Source of the DNA: Arthrobacter sp. 260
GTDB taxonomy: Bacteria; Actinomycetota; Actinomycetes; Actinomycetales; Micrococcaceae
Direction of reading: 5' to 3'
NCBI RefSeq assembly: GCF_013116745.1
Contig: NZ_JABFOE010000004.1
Coordinates: 1 to 64,000, forward strand
DNA length: 64,000 nucleotides
Shown piece by piece: positions 17,361 to 25,589 of the stretch (the stretch's first letter is position 1; each line of letters starts with the position of its first letter). The position numbers were made by a program, and so were the translations under genes. A model generated the notes under the pieces. That model made no database searches. It was not told the DNA's origin and saw only the letters and a list, made by a program, of their open reading frames with translations.

Positions 17361-17903
17361 ATGACTGAAGGGTCCCCGGCGGCCAGGGCCGCCATGAATC
17401 CCGCGGCGAGCGCCCGCGAAATTAAAGCGTTAGCCCACCCACTGCGGCTGAGAATTCTGCGTCTGTGCGGACTCAATGAGCTGACCAACAAACAACTCGC
17501 TGACCGTTTGGGCCAGGACCCGGGCACCATGCTGTACCACGTTCGGCAGTTGGTTTCGACGGGCTTCCTGGAACCGGGAGAAGTCCGCACAGGGGAGAGC
17601 GGTGCGCTGGAAAAGCCTTATCGCTCAACGGGACGATCCTGGCATCTGGACACCGCGCTGGACGAGGCCGGTTCCAACGGTCCGCTGGCACCAATCGACG
17701 CCTTACGTGAGGAACTGGCGGAATCCGGACCGCATGCACTCGCCAGCCTTTCACGCTTTGTCCTGCATCTGTCGAAAGCCGATGCCGATGACCTCATCTC
17801 CAGGATTTACGGCGTCCTGAAGGAATACACCGCGACTGATACCTCGCGTGCGGGTGAGCCCACCTATGGCGGAATGTTCGTGCTTCACCGCTCACCGGAC
17901 TAG
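17361..17903 (+). CDS. ArsR-family winged-helix transcriptional regulator
   Basis: 180 residues. The DNA-binding region (about 20-90) reads EIKALAHPLRLRILRLCG, then LTNKQLADRLGQDPGTMLYHVRQLVSTGFL, a classic winged-helix with the recognition helix in GTMLYHVRQL. The C-terminal half is an effector/dimer region with helix LSRFVLHLSKADADDLISR. It is probably the local repressor of the divergent exporter. No Shine-Dalgarno is visible before its ATG, so it may be translated from a short or leaderless message. No metal-binding Cys motif is seen, so a small-molecule ligand is more likely than a metal. Confidence 0.85.
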   Translation: MTEGSPAARAAMNPAASAREIKALAHPLRLRILRLCGLNELTNKQLADRLGQDPGTMLYHVRQLVSTGFLEPGEVRTGESGALEKPYRSTGRSWHLDTALDEAGSNGPLAPIDALREELAESGPHALASLSRFVLHLSKADADDLISRIYGVLKEYTATDTSRAGEPTYGGMFVLHRSPD

Positions 17904-17961
17904 GAACCCGCTCTATTGGCTGCGGGTCGAACGCGCCCAACCGAGGATCGGCATGTGGTCG

Positions 17962-18606
17962 TCACTGATGGTCGTCGGTTTTGAGCGCCGGCCCGTCCTC
18001 GGTCTCGCGAAGGAATTGGCCGGCTGACCGAAACTCGCGGATGACCTGGACGGCAGCGATCAAAGAAAACGGGATAGCTGACGCAACCAGCCACCACAGA
18101 CCGCCCGAAACGGCGAACAGGTTTGACGTAACGCAAAATAGCAGCATCGGCAGGATCATCAGCGAGGTGGCTAGGCTTTTCCGTAGTTGTACTGCGGCCG
18201 CCCTGCTGACCGCCAGCTGCGTTGTTTCGGGGAGAATCTTGCGCAGTATCTGCCGGCGTACTTTTTTCTGCTCGTCGCTTTCAAGCGCCATCAGCACGCT
18301 GAGGGTCCCCACCTCGGCGGCCGGGCGGATTCGATAGGCGTTGTAGACCAACCCGAGGATCAGGGTTCCGATGCCGGCCAGAAGAAATCCGAGCTGGAAG
18401 CTCGTGGGATCATTCCACGCAAGTCCGAAAATCAGCGACGAGGCTACCGCGCCTCCAGCCATCAGGACCAACAGGATGGCTGGAAAGTACAGCGTGAAGT
18501 AGCGGGTCAGGGCTTTCCCGAGACCGTGGTCGGCTATCCCTCGCGCACGACGTTCCGCTTTCGCCCACCGGGCAGCTTCAGCGGTACTGCTGTTGACCTC
18601 GTGCAC
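17962..18606 (-). CDS. Hypothetical membrane protein
   Basis: 214 residues, with four hydrophobic segments in two pairs: YFPAILLVLMAGGAVASSLIF (about 38-58), LGFLLAGIGTLILGLVYNAY (about 72-92), SLMILPMLLFCVTSNLFAV (about 146-165) and WWLVASAIPFSLIAAVQVI. The N-terminus and a central basic stretch (QKKVRRQILRKIL) are probably cytoplasmic. The GTG start follows GAGGGGGAA. I do not recognise a named family. It is divergent from an FAD monooxygenase gene across 147 bp and convergent with the ArsR-type regulator. Confidence 0.65.
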   Translation of the reverse strand: MHEVNSSTAEAARWAKAERRARGIADHGLGKALTRYFTLYFPAILLVLMAGGAVASSLIFGLAWNDPTSFQLGFLLAGIGTLILGLVYNAYRIRPAAEVGTLSVLMALESDEQKKVRRQILRKILPETTQLAVSRAAAVQLRKSLATSLMILPMLLFCVTSNLFAVSGGLWWLVASAIPFSLIAAVQVIREFRSAGQFLRETEDGPALKTDDHQ

Positions 18607-18753
18607 AGTTTCCCCCTCGGATCCCGCATCCCGGGGCTGACGTCCCGGCCACCACTCCTGATGCTAGCGTCCCGTTTCTACTGCAGGCGAAAGGCCAGAA
18701 CCCGGGCGCACCCCATCACTGTACGATCAAGCAAACCGACTGAGGGTGGGATT

Positions 18754-20049
18754 GTGCGGGTAATTGTCATTGGCGGCGGCATTGGCGGGTTGGCGCTTGC
18801 CCAGGGCCTGATGCGATACGGCCTGGATGTAATCGTCGTCGAACGCGATCAGGACCTTGCCGATACGGGCGGATACAAGCTACATCTGGGTGAGCCGTCG
18901 ATCGATGCGCTACGAAAACTGCTCGTGCCGGAATCCGTGGAACTCCTCCACGGATCGGCGGTGGGCACCCTGGGCTTCAGCCTCGCAGTGCGAGACCACC
19001 GGGGCAGGCTCCTGATTCGAGCCGACGACGGGTCCGGCGGGCTATCCCTCGACGTGGACCGTGTGACCTTGCGGCTGGTGCTTGCCGAGGGCCTGGGAGC
19101 GCGGCTACTCACCGGCAGGTCGTGTCTGAAATGGTCAGCGGAAGAGGACTCGGTCAGGGTGGAGCTCGACAACGGCCAGTCCCTCACCGGGGACCTCCTT
19201 GTTCTCGCCGATGGGCCGAACTCGCGCCTGGTCCGACAACTGGCCACACGCCCGACGACGTTCCCCACCGGATTGGTAGGTGTGGCGGGACGAACCCAGT
19301 GGAAGGACCTGTCTCCCGCGAGCAGGAAATTGCTCGAGCGATGGCCGATGCTGGCAATTGGCCCCGGCGGAACAGGGCTGTTCGCCACAGCCCACGACCC
19401 GGTAGGTCGTCCAGCGCTTCGGGCCCGACGCAATCTGGCAGCCTCCCGTGAACCACTCGCCATCTGGGGTCTGATGACCGTTGAAGGAACCATCCCGCTC
19501 CGCCCCGATCCGTCCGCGCCTGTTGACCTGAGCGGCGCGGCAGCAGACCTCCTTCGTCAACGCGGCTGGACAGCGGCCGCCGTCGATATTGTCAGGCATT
19601 CGGTGAAAGATTCGGTGGGAGCTTTTCGGCTTTACGGATCGGACCCGGACCGGCTGGCCCCGTGGCCCGCCAGCCGGGTGACTGCCCTCGGCGACGCCGT
19701 GCACGCTATGCCGCCCACGGGAGGACAGGGCGCTGCAACAGCAATCCTCGACGCGGCGGCCCTGGCCGATCGGCTCGGCGCAGCCGCGCGTGGCGGAACG
19801 ACCACGGTCATGGCTATCCACGATTATGAGGCAGCGATGCGCGGCTATGCAGCGGAGGCGGTGCGTGAATCGCTGCAACCGGTCCGGTGGATTCTCGGTA
19901 CCGCATCACCTGCCGGATCCCAGCTGACCCGGCTGGCGCTACCCGCCGTCGCAGCCGCCGCCCGGCTGGGCCGGGTCGTACGGCCCTACAGGCGCGAGGG
20001 GAGAAAGAAGTTGGCGGACAGACGGAATAACTTCAGCGGGGTTCGGTAG
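18754..20049 (+). CDS. FAD-dependent monooxygenase (PHBH fold)
   Basis: 431 residues from the GTG at 18754, which follows GAGGGTGG; the frame is open upstream to 18187 but that part lacks domain content and overlaps the divergent membrane-protein gene. The dinucleotide motif is VRVIVIGGGIGGLALAQGL, and the second FAD motif is ALGDAVHAMPPTGGQGAATAI. The DG-type motif LLVLADGPNSRLVRQL is also present. Enzymes of this class hydroxylate aromatic or polyketide substrates using NAD(P)H and O2. The next gene starts 10 bp after the stop, suggesting a small operon. Substrate unknown. Confidence 0.83.
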   Translation: MRVIVIGGGIGGLALAQGLMRYGLDVIVVERDQDLADTGGYKLHLGEPSIDALRKLLVPESVELLHGSAVGTLGFSLAVRDHRGRLLIRADDGSGGLSLDVDRVTLRLVLAEGLGARLLTGRSCLKWSAEEDSVRVELDNGQSLTGDLLVLADGPNSRLVRQLATRPTTFPTGLVGVAGRTQWKDLSPASRKLLERWPMLAIGPGGTGLFATAHDPVGRPALRARRNLAASREPLAIWGLMTVEGTIPLRPDPSAPVDLSGAAADLLRQRGWTAAAVDIVRHSVKDSVGAFRLYGSDPDRLAPWPASRVTALGDAVHAMPPTGGQGAATAILDAAALADRLGAAARGGTTTVMAIHDYEAAMRGYAAEAVRESLQPVRWILGTASPAGSQLTRLALPAVAAAARLGRVVRPYRREGRKKLADRRNNFSGVR

Positions 20050-20059
20050 CGTTAGGCGG

Positions 20060-20566
20060 ATGATCGAACTACCCGTTCCCGCAACCCTCAGTCCACCGTC
20101 CACCCGGGTCAGGACGTCCTACCTCGTCGGTGAGCAAGCCGACATGATCGATCGCGGCACCTCCACCGACTGGCTCCGGGACGCCAGCCTGGACTTCGAG
20201 GCTTTCGTCAACGAGCGGACAGGCGTCCGCGACCGTTGGGGTGTTCCGTCCGAGCTGTTCTGGTACACGTCGGATGAGTACTATTTGGGATCGCTCGTGA
20301 TCAGGCACCAGCTGACCGAGGATGAAGGTGGCGGTCATATTGGATACCACGTTGTCTACCCCTGGCAGCGACAGGGTCACGCCACCCACATGCTGCAACA
20401 CGCTCTCGCGAAGTGCAAGGTGTTGGGGCTGGAGCGCATTCTCCTGACCGTCTCACCCGACAATGAGGCCTCACTCACCGTTGTCCGCCGCAATGATGGG
20501 ATTCCGGACGGAGTCAATCACGAAGGCGAGCTCCGCTTCTGGATTGATATCACCGAGGCACGCTAG
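20060..20566 (+). CDS. GNAT-family N-acetyltransferase
   Basis: 168 residues. The acetyl-CoA pyrophosphate loop is YPWQRQGHATHML, matching the Q/RxxGxG/A pattern, preceded by the strand HIGYHVVYP. The helix-strand LGLERILLTVSPDNEASLTVVRR is typical of the C-terminal half of the fold. It starts 10 bp after the FAD monooxygenase stop, so the two are probably cotranscribed. The acceptor is unknown; similar proteins acetylate small molecules or protein termini. Confidence 0.8.
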   Translation: MIELPVPATLSPPSTRVRTSYLVGEQADMIDRGTSTDWLRDASLDFEAFVNERTGVRDRWGVPSELFWYTSDEYYLGSLVIRHQLTEDEGGGHIGYHVVYPWQRQGHATHMLQHALAKCKVLGLERILLTVSPDNEASLTVVRRNDGIPDGVNHEGELRFWIDITEAR

Positions 20567-20622
20567 CGAACGCTCACATCTAAAAGGCCCCCACGAAAGT
20601 CCCATCCCGAAGCGGAGTACCG

Positions 20623-21237
20623 ATGAAGATTGACGACCAGCTCAATGCAGTCACTCGCCGGGTGGCGTCCTCCACCGCATCCCACAGTGTGATTCTCGAG
20701 CAGACCTTTACAACTACCTTGGGTGAGCTTTGGGCAGCCTGTACCGATCCTGCGCTCCTCGTCCGCTGGTTTGAGCCAGTGGAAGGGGAGTTGCGCCAGG
20801 GCGGGAGATATCGCCTGTCTGACAGCTCCACCGAAGGGACAATCACTCAGTGCGAACCACCCACGAGCCTCCGGATCACCTGGGAGTACGAAGGGGACAT
20901 CAGCGAGGTTGTGGTGAAGATGAGGGACTCCGGGGGGCAGGTGACCCTGGTCCTCGAGCATCTGATGGCTGACAGCGAACACTGGCGGGTCTTTGGGCCC
21001 GGCGCAGCCGGCGCCGGCTGGGACGAGAGCTTTTTCGCGCTGGCCCTGTTCCTGGCTGGTGATCCGCAATCAACCCCTGAAGAAATGGCGCAGGTCAACG
21101 CCACGCCAGAAGGAAAACAGTTCCTCCTCGACACCACAGCCGCCTGGGCGACGGCGCACATCGCCTCCGGGGCAGACCCCCGCGCTGCTGAGGAAGCATC
21201 ACAGCGGACCCGGACTGCTTATGGCGCCCAGACCTGA
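20623..21237 (+). CDS. SRPBCC-family protein, AHSA1 type
   Basis: 204 residues with the START-like fold of the AHA1-activator-like (AHSA1) group. The signature is TTLGELWAACTDPALLVRWFEPVEGELRQGGRYRL, given here as the usual helix-then-strand order, followed by SLRITWEYEGD and VTLVLEHLM. The C-terminal third (GAGWDESFFALALFLAG onward) is helical. It lies 56 bp after the acetyltransferase on the same strand and converges with the APC permease. Ligand unknown. Confidence 0.78.
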   Translation: MKIDDQLNAVTRRVASSTASHSVILEQTFTTTLGELWAACTDPALLVRWFEPVEGELRQGGRYRLSDSSTEGTITQCEPPTSLRITWEYEGDISEVVVKMRDSGGQVTLVLEHLMADSEHWRVFGPGAAGAGWDESFFALALFLAGDPQSTPEEMAQVNATPEGKQFLLDTTAAWATAHIASGADPRAAEEASQRTRTAYGAQT

Positions 21238-21286
21238 CACACAGGAGCGGTGGGTGGTGGCGGGCTGACCTGGAAGCGGGCTGCTC

Positions 21287-22726
21287 CTAGCTTTTCTTCC
21301 GGGCCAGTTTGGCGAGGAGATCCTCTTCAGCGTCCGCTCCGGGCTTGATACCGGTAGGGATTCTGGACAGGAAGAGCATTCCGAGGACCCACCACAAACC
21401 AAACAGGATCCACGGCGGTGGGGTGAGCGACGCGGGCATCCCCGGCATGTACAGGCTGAGCAGTCCGACGCAAAGCACCACAGCCGCGAAACCGATAATT
21501 ACGCCACCGTTACCGGTTCCGCCAATGCGCAGCGGCCGGTCCATCGCTGGCTCTTTCCGACGAAGGATGATGAACACGATTGCCACCAGGAGGTAAGCGA
21601 TCACAATGCTTGGTGCGCCCGAGTCGACCAGCCACACCAGCATTGCCTCACCGAAGAAGGGAGCGAGGAAGGATAGTCCGCCAATGAACAGGAGCGCGTT
21701 CGATGGGGTGCGGTACTTCGGGTGCAGCTTGCCGAACCAGCTGGGCAACATACCGGAGCGGGCCATTGAGTACATCAGGCGGGAAGCTCCGAGCAGCAGC
21801 GAGTTCCAGGACGTGAGAATGCCCGCGATGCCTCCGGCAATCAACACCTTGGCCATGATATCGGTGCCAAACAGTGCGCCCATCGCATCCGCCGTCGCGA
21901 TGTCGGCCTGAGCGATCTCGTTAGCCGGCATGGCTGACGACGTCGTCAGCACGGTCATGACATACCAAATGGTCGCGAGAATCACCGCGATGACCACCAG
22001 ACGGCCGATCTGGCGCGCCGGGATATTCACTTCCTCGGCCGACTGCGGAATGACGTCAAACCCGACGAAGAGGAACGGCACCACCACCAGGACGGCGAAG
22101 TACCCACCCATGCCCCCGGTGAAGAAGGGTTCCATGTTCTCGGTCGAGCCACCCGTGAACGAACCGAAGATCAGCATCAGTCCGATGATCAGGAGCAGTA
22201 ACACAACGAAAGTCTGTGCCACTCCGGCAAGTTTTACGCCCAGGATGTTGACGCCGGTAATGACGACGGCGGCCACGGCGCCGACGAGAGCCCATGTCAG
22301 GTGGACCTGACTTCCCGCAACCTCCCAGAGCGGCACCTGATTGAGGTTAGGAAAAAGGTAAAGCGCGGTGCGGGGGAGAGCTACGGCTTCGAACGCGACA
22401 ATCGTGACGTAGCCGCCGGTAATTGCCCACGATCCGATGAAGGACCAGCGCGGGCCCATTCCCCGGAGCAGAAAGTTGTGCTCGCCACCGGCCTTCGGCA
22501 TCGCCGCTGTGAGCTCGGCATAGGTCAGGCCGACCACGCCCATGATGACACCACCGGTGATCATTGCCAGGGTGGCCCCCATGGTGCCCGCGTCAGCGAT
22601 CCAGCCACCGGTCAGGACTACCCAGCCGAACCCGATCATCGCGCCGAAGCCCAGTGCGAGGGCGTCCCAGTTGCCCAGAACCTTCAGCAGGGAGGTGTCG
22701 GTCGGTGTTGATGATTCAGTAGCCAT
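21287..22726 (-). CDS. APC-family amino acid permease
   Basis: 479 residues with about twelve helices. The first helix region WDALALGFGAMIGFGWVVLTGGWI contains the GxGxxG-like substrate-binding break of APC carriers. FVGFDVIPQSAEEVNIPARQ is the conserved motif between helices 6 and 7. The permease imports or exchanges amino acids or related amines at the membrane. A strong AAGGAG precedes the ATG. The gene is divergent from the GNAT gene at 22910 across 183 bp. Substrate unknown. Confidence 0.85.
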   Translation of the reverse strand: MATESSTPTDTSLLKVLGNWDALALGFGAMIGFGWVVLTGGWIADAGTMGATLAMITGGVIMGVVGLTYAELTAAMPKAGGEHNFLLRGMGPRWSFIGSWAITGGYVTIVAFEAVALPRTALYLFPNLNQVPLWEVAGSQVHLTWALVGAVAAVVITGVNILGVKLAGVAQTFVVLLLLIIGLMLIFGSFTGGSTENMEPFFTGGMGGYFAVLVVVPFLFVGFDVIPQSAEEVNIPARQIGRLVVIAVILATIWYVMTVLTTSSAMPANEIAQADIATADAMGALFGTDIMAKVLIAGGIAGILTSWNSLLLGASRLMYSMARSGMLPSWFGKLHPKYRTPSNALLFIGGLSFLAPFFGEAMLVWLVDSGAPSIVIAYLLVAIVFIILRRKEPAMDRPLRIGGTGNGGVIIGFAAVVLCVGLLSLYMPGMPASLTPPPWILFGLWWVLGMLFLSRIPTGIKPGADAEEDLLAKLARKKS

Positions 22727-22909
22727 GGGAGCCTCTCCTTGGTGCTTGTCTGATGGCGATTACGATCAGAGTAGTGCCGGAGGGAGCTACCGGCCCCAAG
22801 GAAGCCCCACATTTCTTGGCGCCGGCGGATGAGTTGCAGAATGAGGCTTTGCTGGTTATATTCCCGGACGCCTTTCCCAGGTCCGACCCTGAGGTGGGAA
22901 ACTGTTCGC

Positions 22910-23623
22910 ATGAGTTTTGCCCGCGCCCGTGAGCATGACCCCAATCCCGACGATAGCCCTCACGATGACACCGACGCTGACACAGCTGCGGAGGCGTTGT
23001 CCCCAGTTTCTGTGCCCTGGCCGTCACAGGACCCAGTCCATGGCCGGATTCGGCTCCGTCGATTCATCGACCAGGATGCCGACATGGCGATAGAACTTTC
23101 GCAGGACGACTACATCCCCCGTATCGGAAGCCTGCCACACTGCAGCTCCCCGGAGGAGGGACTGGCATGGGTGCACCGGCAGCGTGAACGCCATGCGAAC
23201 GGATCCGGGTTCTCGTTTGCCATCGTTGACGAGGAAGCGGGCCGGTCGGTGGGGAACATAGGTTTGTGGATCAAAGAGCTGGCCGAGGGGAGGGCCCAGG
23301 CCGGGTACGGGATCATCCCCAGCGCGCGGGGACGGCGGAACGCGGCAGACGCCCTGACAGCCCTGCTGAAATTCGCCTGGACCATCCCAAACCTGCACCG
23401 GGTGGAACTCCATATTGAGCCGTGGAACGTGGCCTCCGTAAGAACTGCCGAGCTGGCCGGGTTCGAGGAGGAAGGTCTGCTTCGAAGCCATCAGGCGATC
23501 TCCGGCAGAAGGGTCGACATGCTGGTCTTCTCCGCGGTCCGGGAACACGGTTCAAGTGGAGCACAGCCCATCCCAGCCCTCCCGCTGGGTGGACCAGGCG
23601 GGCTGGACCTTCACCATGGCTAG
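22910..23623 (+). CDS. GNAT-family N-acetyltransferase, RimJ/RimL type
   Basis: 237 residues from the ATG at 22910, with GAGGTGGG upstream; an open frame 27 codons longer lacks domain content. After an acidic leader (to about residue 40) the RimJ-like domain begins GRIRLRRFIDQDADMAIEL. It has VGNIGLWIKELAEGRAQAGYG and PSARGRRNAADALTALL, the acetyl-CoA loop, then VELHIEPWNVASVRTAELAGFEEEG. Relatives acetylate ribosomal protein N-termini or small amines. Its end overlaps the start of the next gene by 8 bp, so the two are translationally coupled. Confidence 0.82.
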   Translation: MSFARAREHDPNPDDSPHDDTDADTAAEALSPVSVPWPSQDPVHGRIRLRRFIDQDADMAIELSQDDYIPRIGSLPHCSSPEEGLAWVHRQRERHANGSGFSFAIVDEEAGRSVGNIGLWIKELAEGRAQAGYGIIPSARGRRNAADALTALLKFAWTIPNLHRVELHIEPWNVASVRTAELAGFEEEGLLRSHQAISGRRVDMLVFSAVREHGSSGAQPIPALPLGGPGGLDLHHG

Positions 23624-24578
23624 CGGTGACGACACCCGCGTGCCGGCCAGCACAACCTGCGCGATTGTTGGCGGCGGACCGGCAGGACTGGTGCTGGGTC
23701 TGCTCCTTGCCCGCGCGGGTATCCGGGTGACCGTTCTGGAAAAACACGCTGATTTCCTCCGCGACTTCCGTGGGGACACAGTCCACCCGAGTACCCTCAG
23801 CCTCCTCGACGACCTCGGCTTGTTCGAGCGGTTCAATGCGCTCCAGCAGTCGCACCTGACCCGGGTATCAGTCCCCGGCGCCGACGGTGGGCAGGTAGTG
23901 CTCGCAGACTTCGGCCGCCTTCCCCTCCGACACCCTTATATTGCGATGGTCCCTCAATGGGACCTCCTCAACCTTCTTGCTGACGCCGCGGGTACTGAAC
24001 CGGGCTTCACCCTTCTCAAGGAACACGCGGTGACACGAATTGTTCGCGACGGCAACCGGGTCGCTGGCGTCGACTATGACTCTCCCGAACTGCTTCCCGA
24101 CCTGGCGGCAGGCCTCACCGGCCTGTTGTCGATGGATGACGTGAAACACCTCGACGTGCGCGTCGATCGGCTACGGCGCTGGTACGCGCCGGGGGTACTC
24201 TGCATCGGCGACGCCGCGCACGCCATGTCGCCGGTCGGTGGGGTCGGCATCAACCTTGCCGTTCAGGATGCGGTAGCTGCAGCCCGATTGCTGGCACAGC
24301 CACTTCGAGAAGGCAGACTGGGCCGCAGACACGGCACTCGTTACCTGGCCCGTGTCCAGCACAGGCGGATGATTCCGGCCGCGGTGCTGCAACGCCTGCA
24401 GCGGGCTATTCACACGCTGGTCATCATGCGCGTCCTGCGTGGAGAGGTCACCACGCCACCGCCACTGCTCGGCAGGGTGCTTGAGCGTGTCCCAGCCCTC
24501 ACCGCGATTCCGGCGTTCCTGATCGGCGTCGGGCCCCGCCCCGAGAGGGCTCCGGGGTGGGCGCGGCGATCGGCCTAA
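23616..24578 (+). CDS. FAD-dependent monooxygenase with internal deletion
   Basis: 320 residues from the ATG at 23616, overlapping the acetyltransferase stop. It has the dinucleotide motif AIVGGGPAGLVLGLLLARAG and the second FAD motif CIGDAAHAMSPVGGVGINLA. In this family the strand before a catalytic DG motif is followed by about 90-100 residues of substrate-binding sheet. Here the text jumps from NRVAGVDYDSPELLPDL to SMDDVKHLDVRVDRLRRW with no DG motif and no sheet. The reading frame is intact, so an in-frame deletion is likely. The protein may be inactive or altered. It is judged from family knowledge, not an alignment. Confidence 0.7.
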   Translation: MASGDDTRVPASTTCAIVGGGPAGLVLGLLLARAGIRVTVLEKHADFLRDFRGDTVHPSTLSLLDDLGLFERFNALQQSHLTRVSVPGADGGQVVLADFGRLPLRHPYIAMVPQWDLLNLLADAAGTEPGFTLLKEHAVTRIVRDGNRVAGVDYDSPELLPDLAAGLTGLLSMDDVKHLDVRVDRLRRWYAPGVLCIGDAAHAMSPVGGVGINLAVQDAVAAARLLAQPLREGRLGRRHGTRYLARVQHRRMIPAAVLQRLQRAIHTLVIMRVLRGEVTTPPPLLGRVLERVPALTAIPAFLIGVGPRPERAPGWARRSA

Positions 24579-24658
24579 CCAGCTGAATCCCTATCTGTAG
24601 GGTGGAAGGCCCAGCCAGCTACGGACCAATAGGGATCAGCTCAGATCCGGGCGGCACG

Positions 24659-24796
24659 GTGAGCTTCTGGTCCCTAGGAGTGGGAATCCTGCTGTTGGCG
24701 ATCTCGGCTGGGTTCCGATATGTGGAGCAGATTGAAGCGGCCGGAGCGGGCGTCCCGACCGGCCGCAGCACCTCAACCCCTGAGGTGCGTCAGTAA
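24659..24796 (+). CDS. Possible small membrane protein
   Basis: A 45-residue reading frame from a GTG at 24659, or 64 residues from a GTG at 24602. It holds one hydrophobic segment, FWSLGVGILLLAISAGFRYVE, followed by a hydrophilic tail (GAGVPTGRSTSTPEVRQ). No good ribosome site is visible. It is the only sign of coding in 24579-24846. Support is weak but the single-helix composition is gene-like. Confidence 0.35.
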   Translation: MSFWSLGVGILLLAISAGFRYVEQIEAAGAGVPTGRSTSTPEVRQ

Positions 24797-24966
24797 GCCA
24801 AGGACCGGAAACGGACGAGCCAAGACGCTGTGCCCGGAGCATTTCGTTGCTGGTGAGTAAACTTCCGTGCCGCGTGGCGTCCTTCCTTCTCCAAAATGTC
24901 GGAAGGTGGTGGCATAATTCCGGTAATGCGGCGGTACCCTCCGTCGCCGTTCACCATGGGGGAAAC

Positions 24967-25119
24967 ATGGATCACAGTCTGAGTTCCGCTACGCCTGGCC
25001 ACTCTGAGGAGTCCATCCGGGACGACAACAGACCGCCGCAAGATCAGCAGGGGCAGGTCGCGAAGGTCCCGGATGTGCCTCCTTATGCGCCGGATTTCCA
25101 GCGTCAATACTGGCCCTGA
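24967..25119 (+). CDS. Possible small hydrophilic protein
   Basis: A 50-residue frame from the ATG at 24967, with GGGGGAAA just before it. The protein is acidic and rich in Gln, Asp and Pro (DDNRPPQDQQGQ, PDVPPYAPDFQRQYWP) and has no hydrophobic helix. It converges with a small membrane-protein gene. Nothing identifies a family; together with 24659-24796 it fills the otherwise empty 24579-25148 interval. Confidence 0.38.
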   Translation: MDHSLSSATPGHSEESIRDDNRPPQDQQGQVAKVPDVPPYAPDFQRQYWP

Positions 25120-25148
25120 TCCCACTACCGGTCCCGGACCTGGGACGG

Positions 25149-25358
25149 CTAGGTTGGACGTCCCTTTGACCGACGGTGGATTGCGATTGACCCGATGACA
25201 ATGAGTGCGTTCGCCGCAACGAAAATCCACCATCGACTCCACATCTGCTGCACCAGAATCCAGTAGAGCGTGAGAAAGAGGAAGGTAATTCCAGCTGCCA
25301 GGAAGCACCAGCCAATCAGGGCAACCCATCCCGGCGCGGGCTCACTTTTGTCTGGCAC
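25149..25358 (-). CDS. Small two-helix membrane protein
   Basis: 69 residues from a GTG at 25358 preceded by GGAAGGAGGG at ideal spacing; the open frame is longer, but the ribosome site decides this start. Two hydrophobic helices are clear: WVALIGWCFLAAGITFLFL and WWIFVAANALIVIGSIAI, with a basic C-terminus (HRRSKGRPT). It faces away from the CtpE-like ATPase gene across 231 bp. Small two-helix proteins of this sort are common in actinobacteria and mostly uncharacterised. Confidence 0.6.
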   Translation of the reverse strand: MPDKSEPAPGWVALIGWCFLAAGITFLFLTLYWILVQQMWSRWWIFVAANALIVIGSIAIHRRSKGRPT

Positions 25359-25589
25359 CGCTGAGCCCTCCTTCCGGGTGATGCGTGCATGACCTGGGTT
25401 GGTCTTGCCCTCTGGCGTGTGATGGCTGCTGCAACCCATGTTCCTCCAGTTCCTCCCGCTCGACCAGCAGGGTGACCCGGCGCCCTTAAGAAAGTGCTAC
25501 GGAACCGGTATCGTAGGCTCACGCACCCCTGATCTGCCGAGATTCTGGGTCCTCGTACGGTGCTCGTATCGCATCTGGGGGTAGATGGA

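Noticed and set aside
18187-18753. A 189-residue N-terminal extension of the first FAD monooxygenase
   Set aside because: The extension is unrelated to the family, overlaps the divergent membrane-protein gene, and the GTG at 18754 has a good ribosome site directly before the dinucleotide-binding motif.
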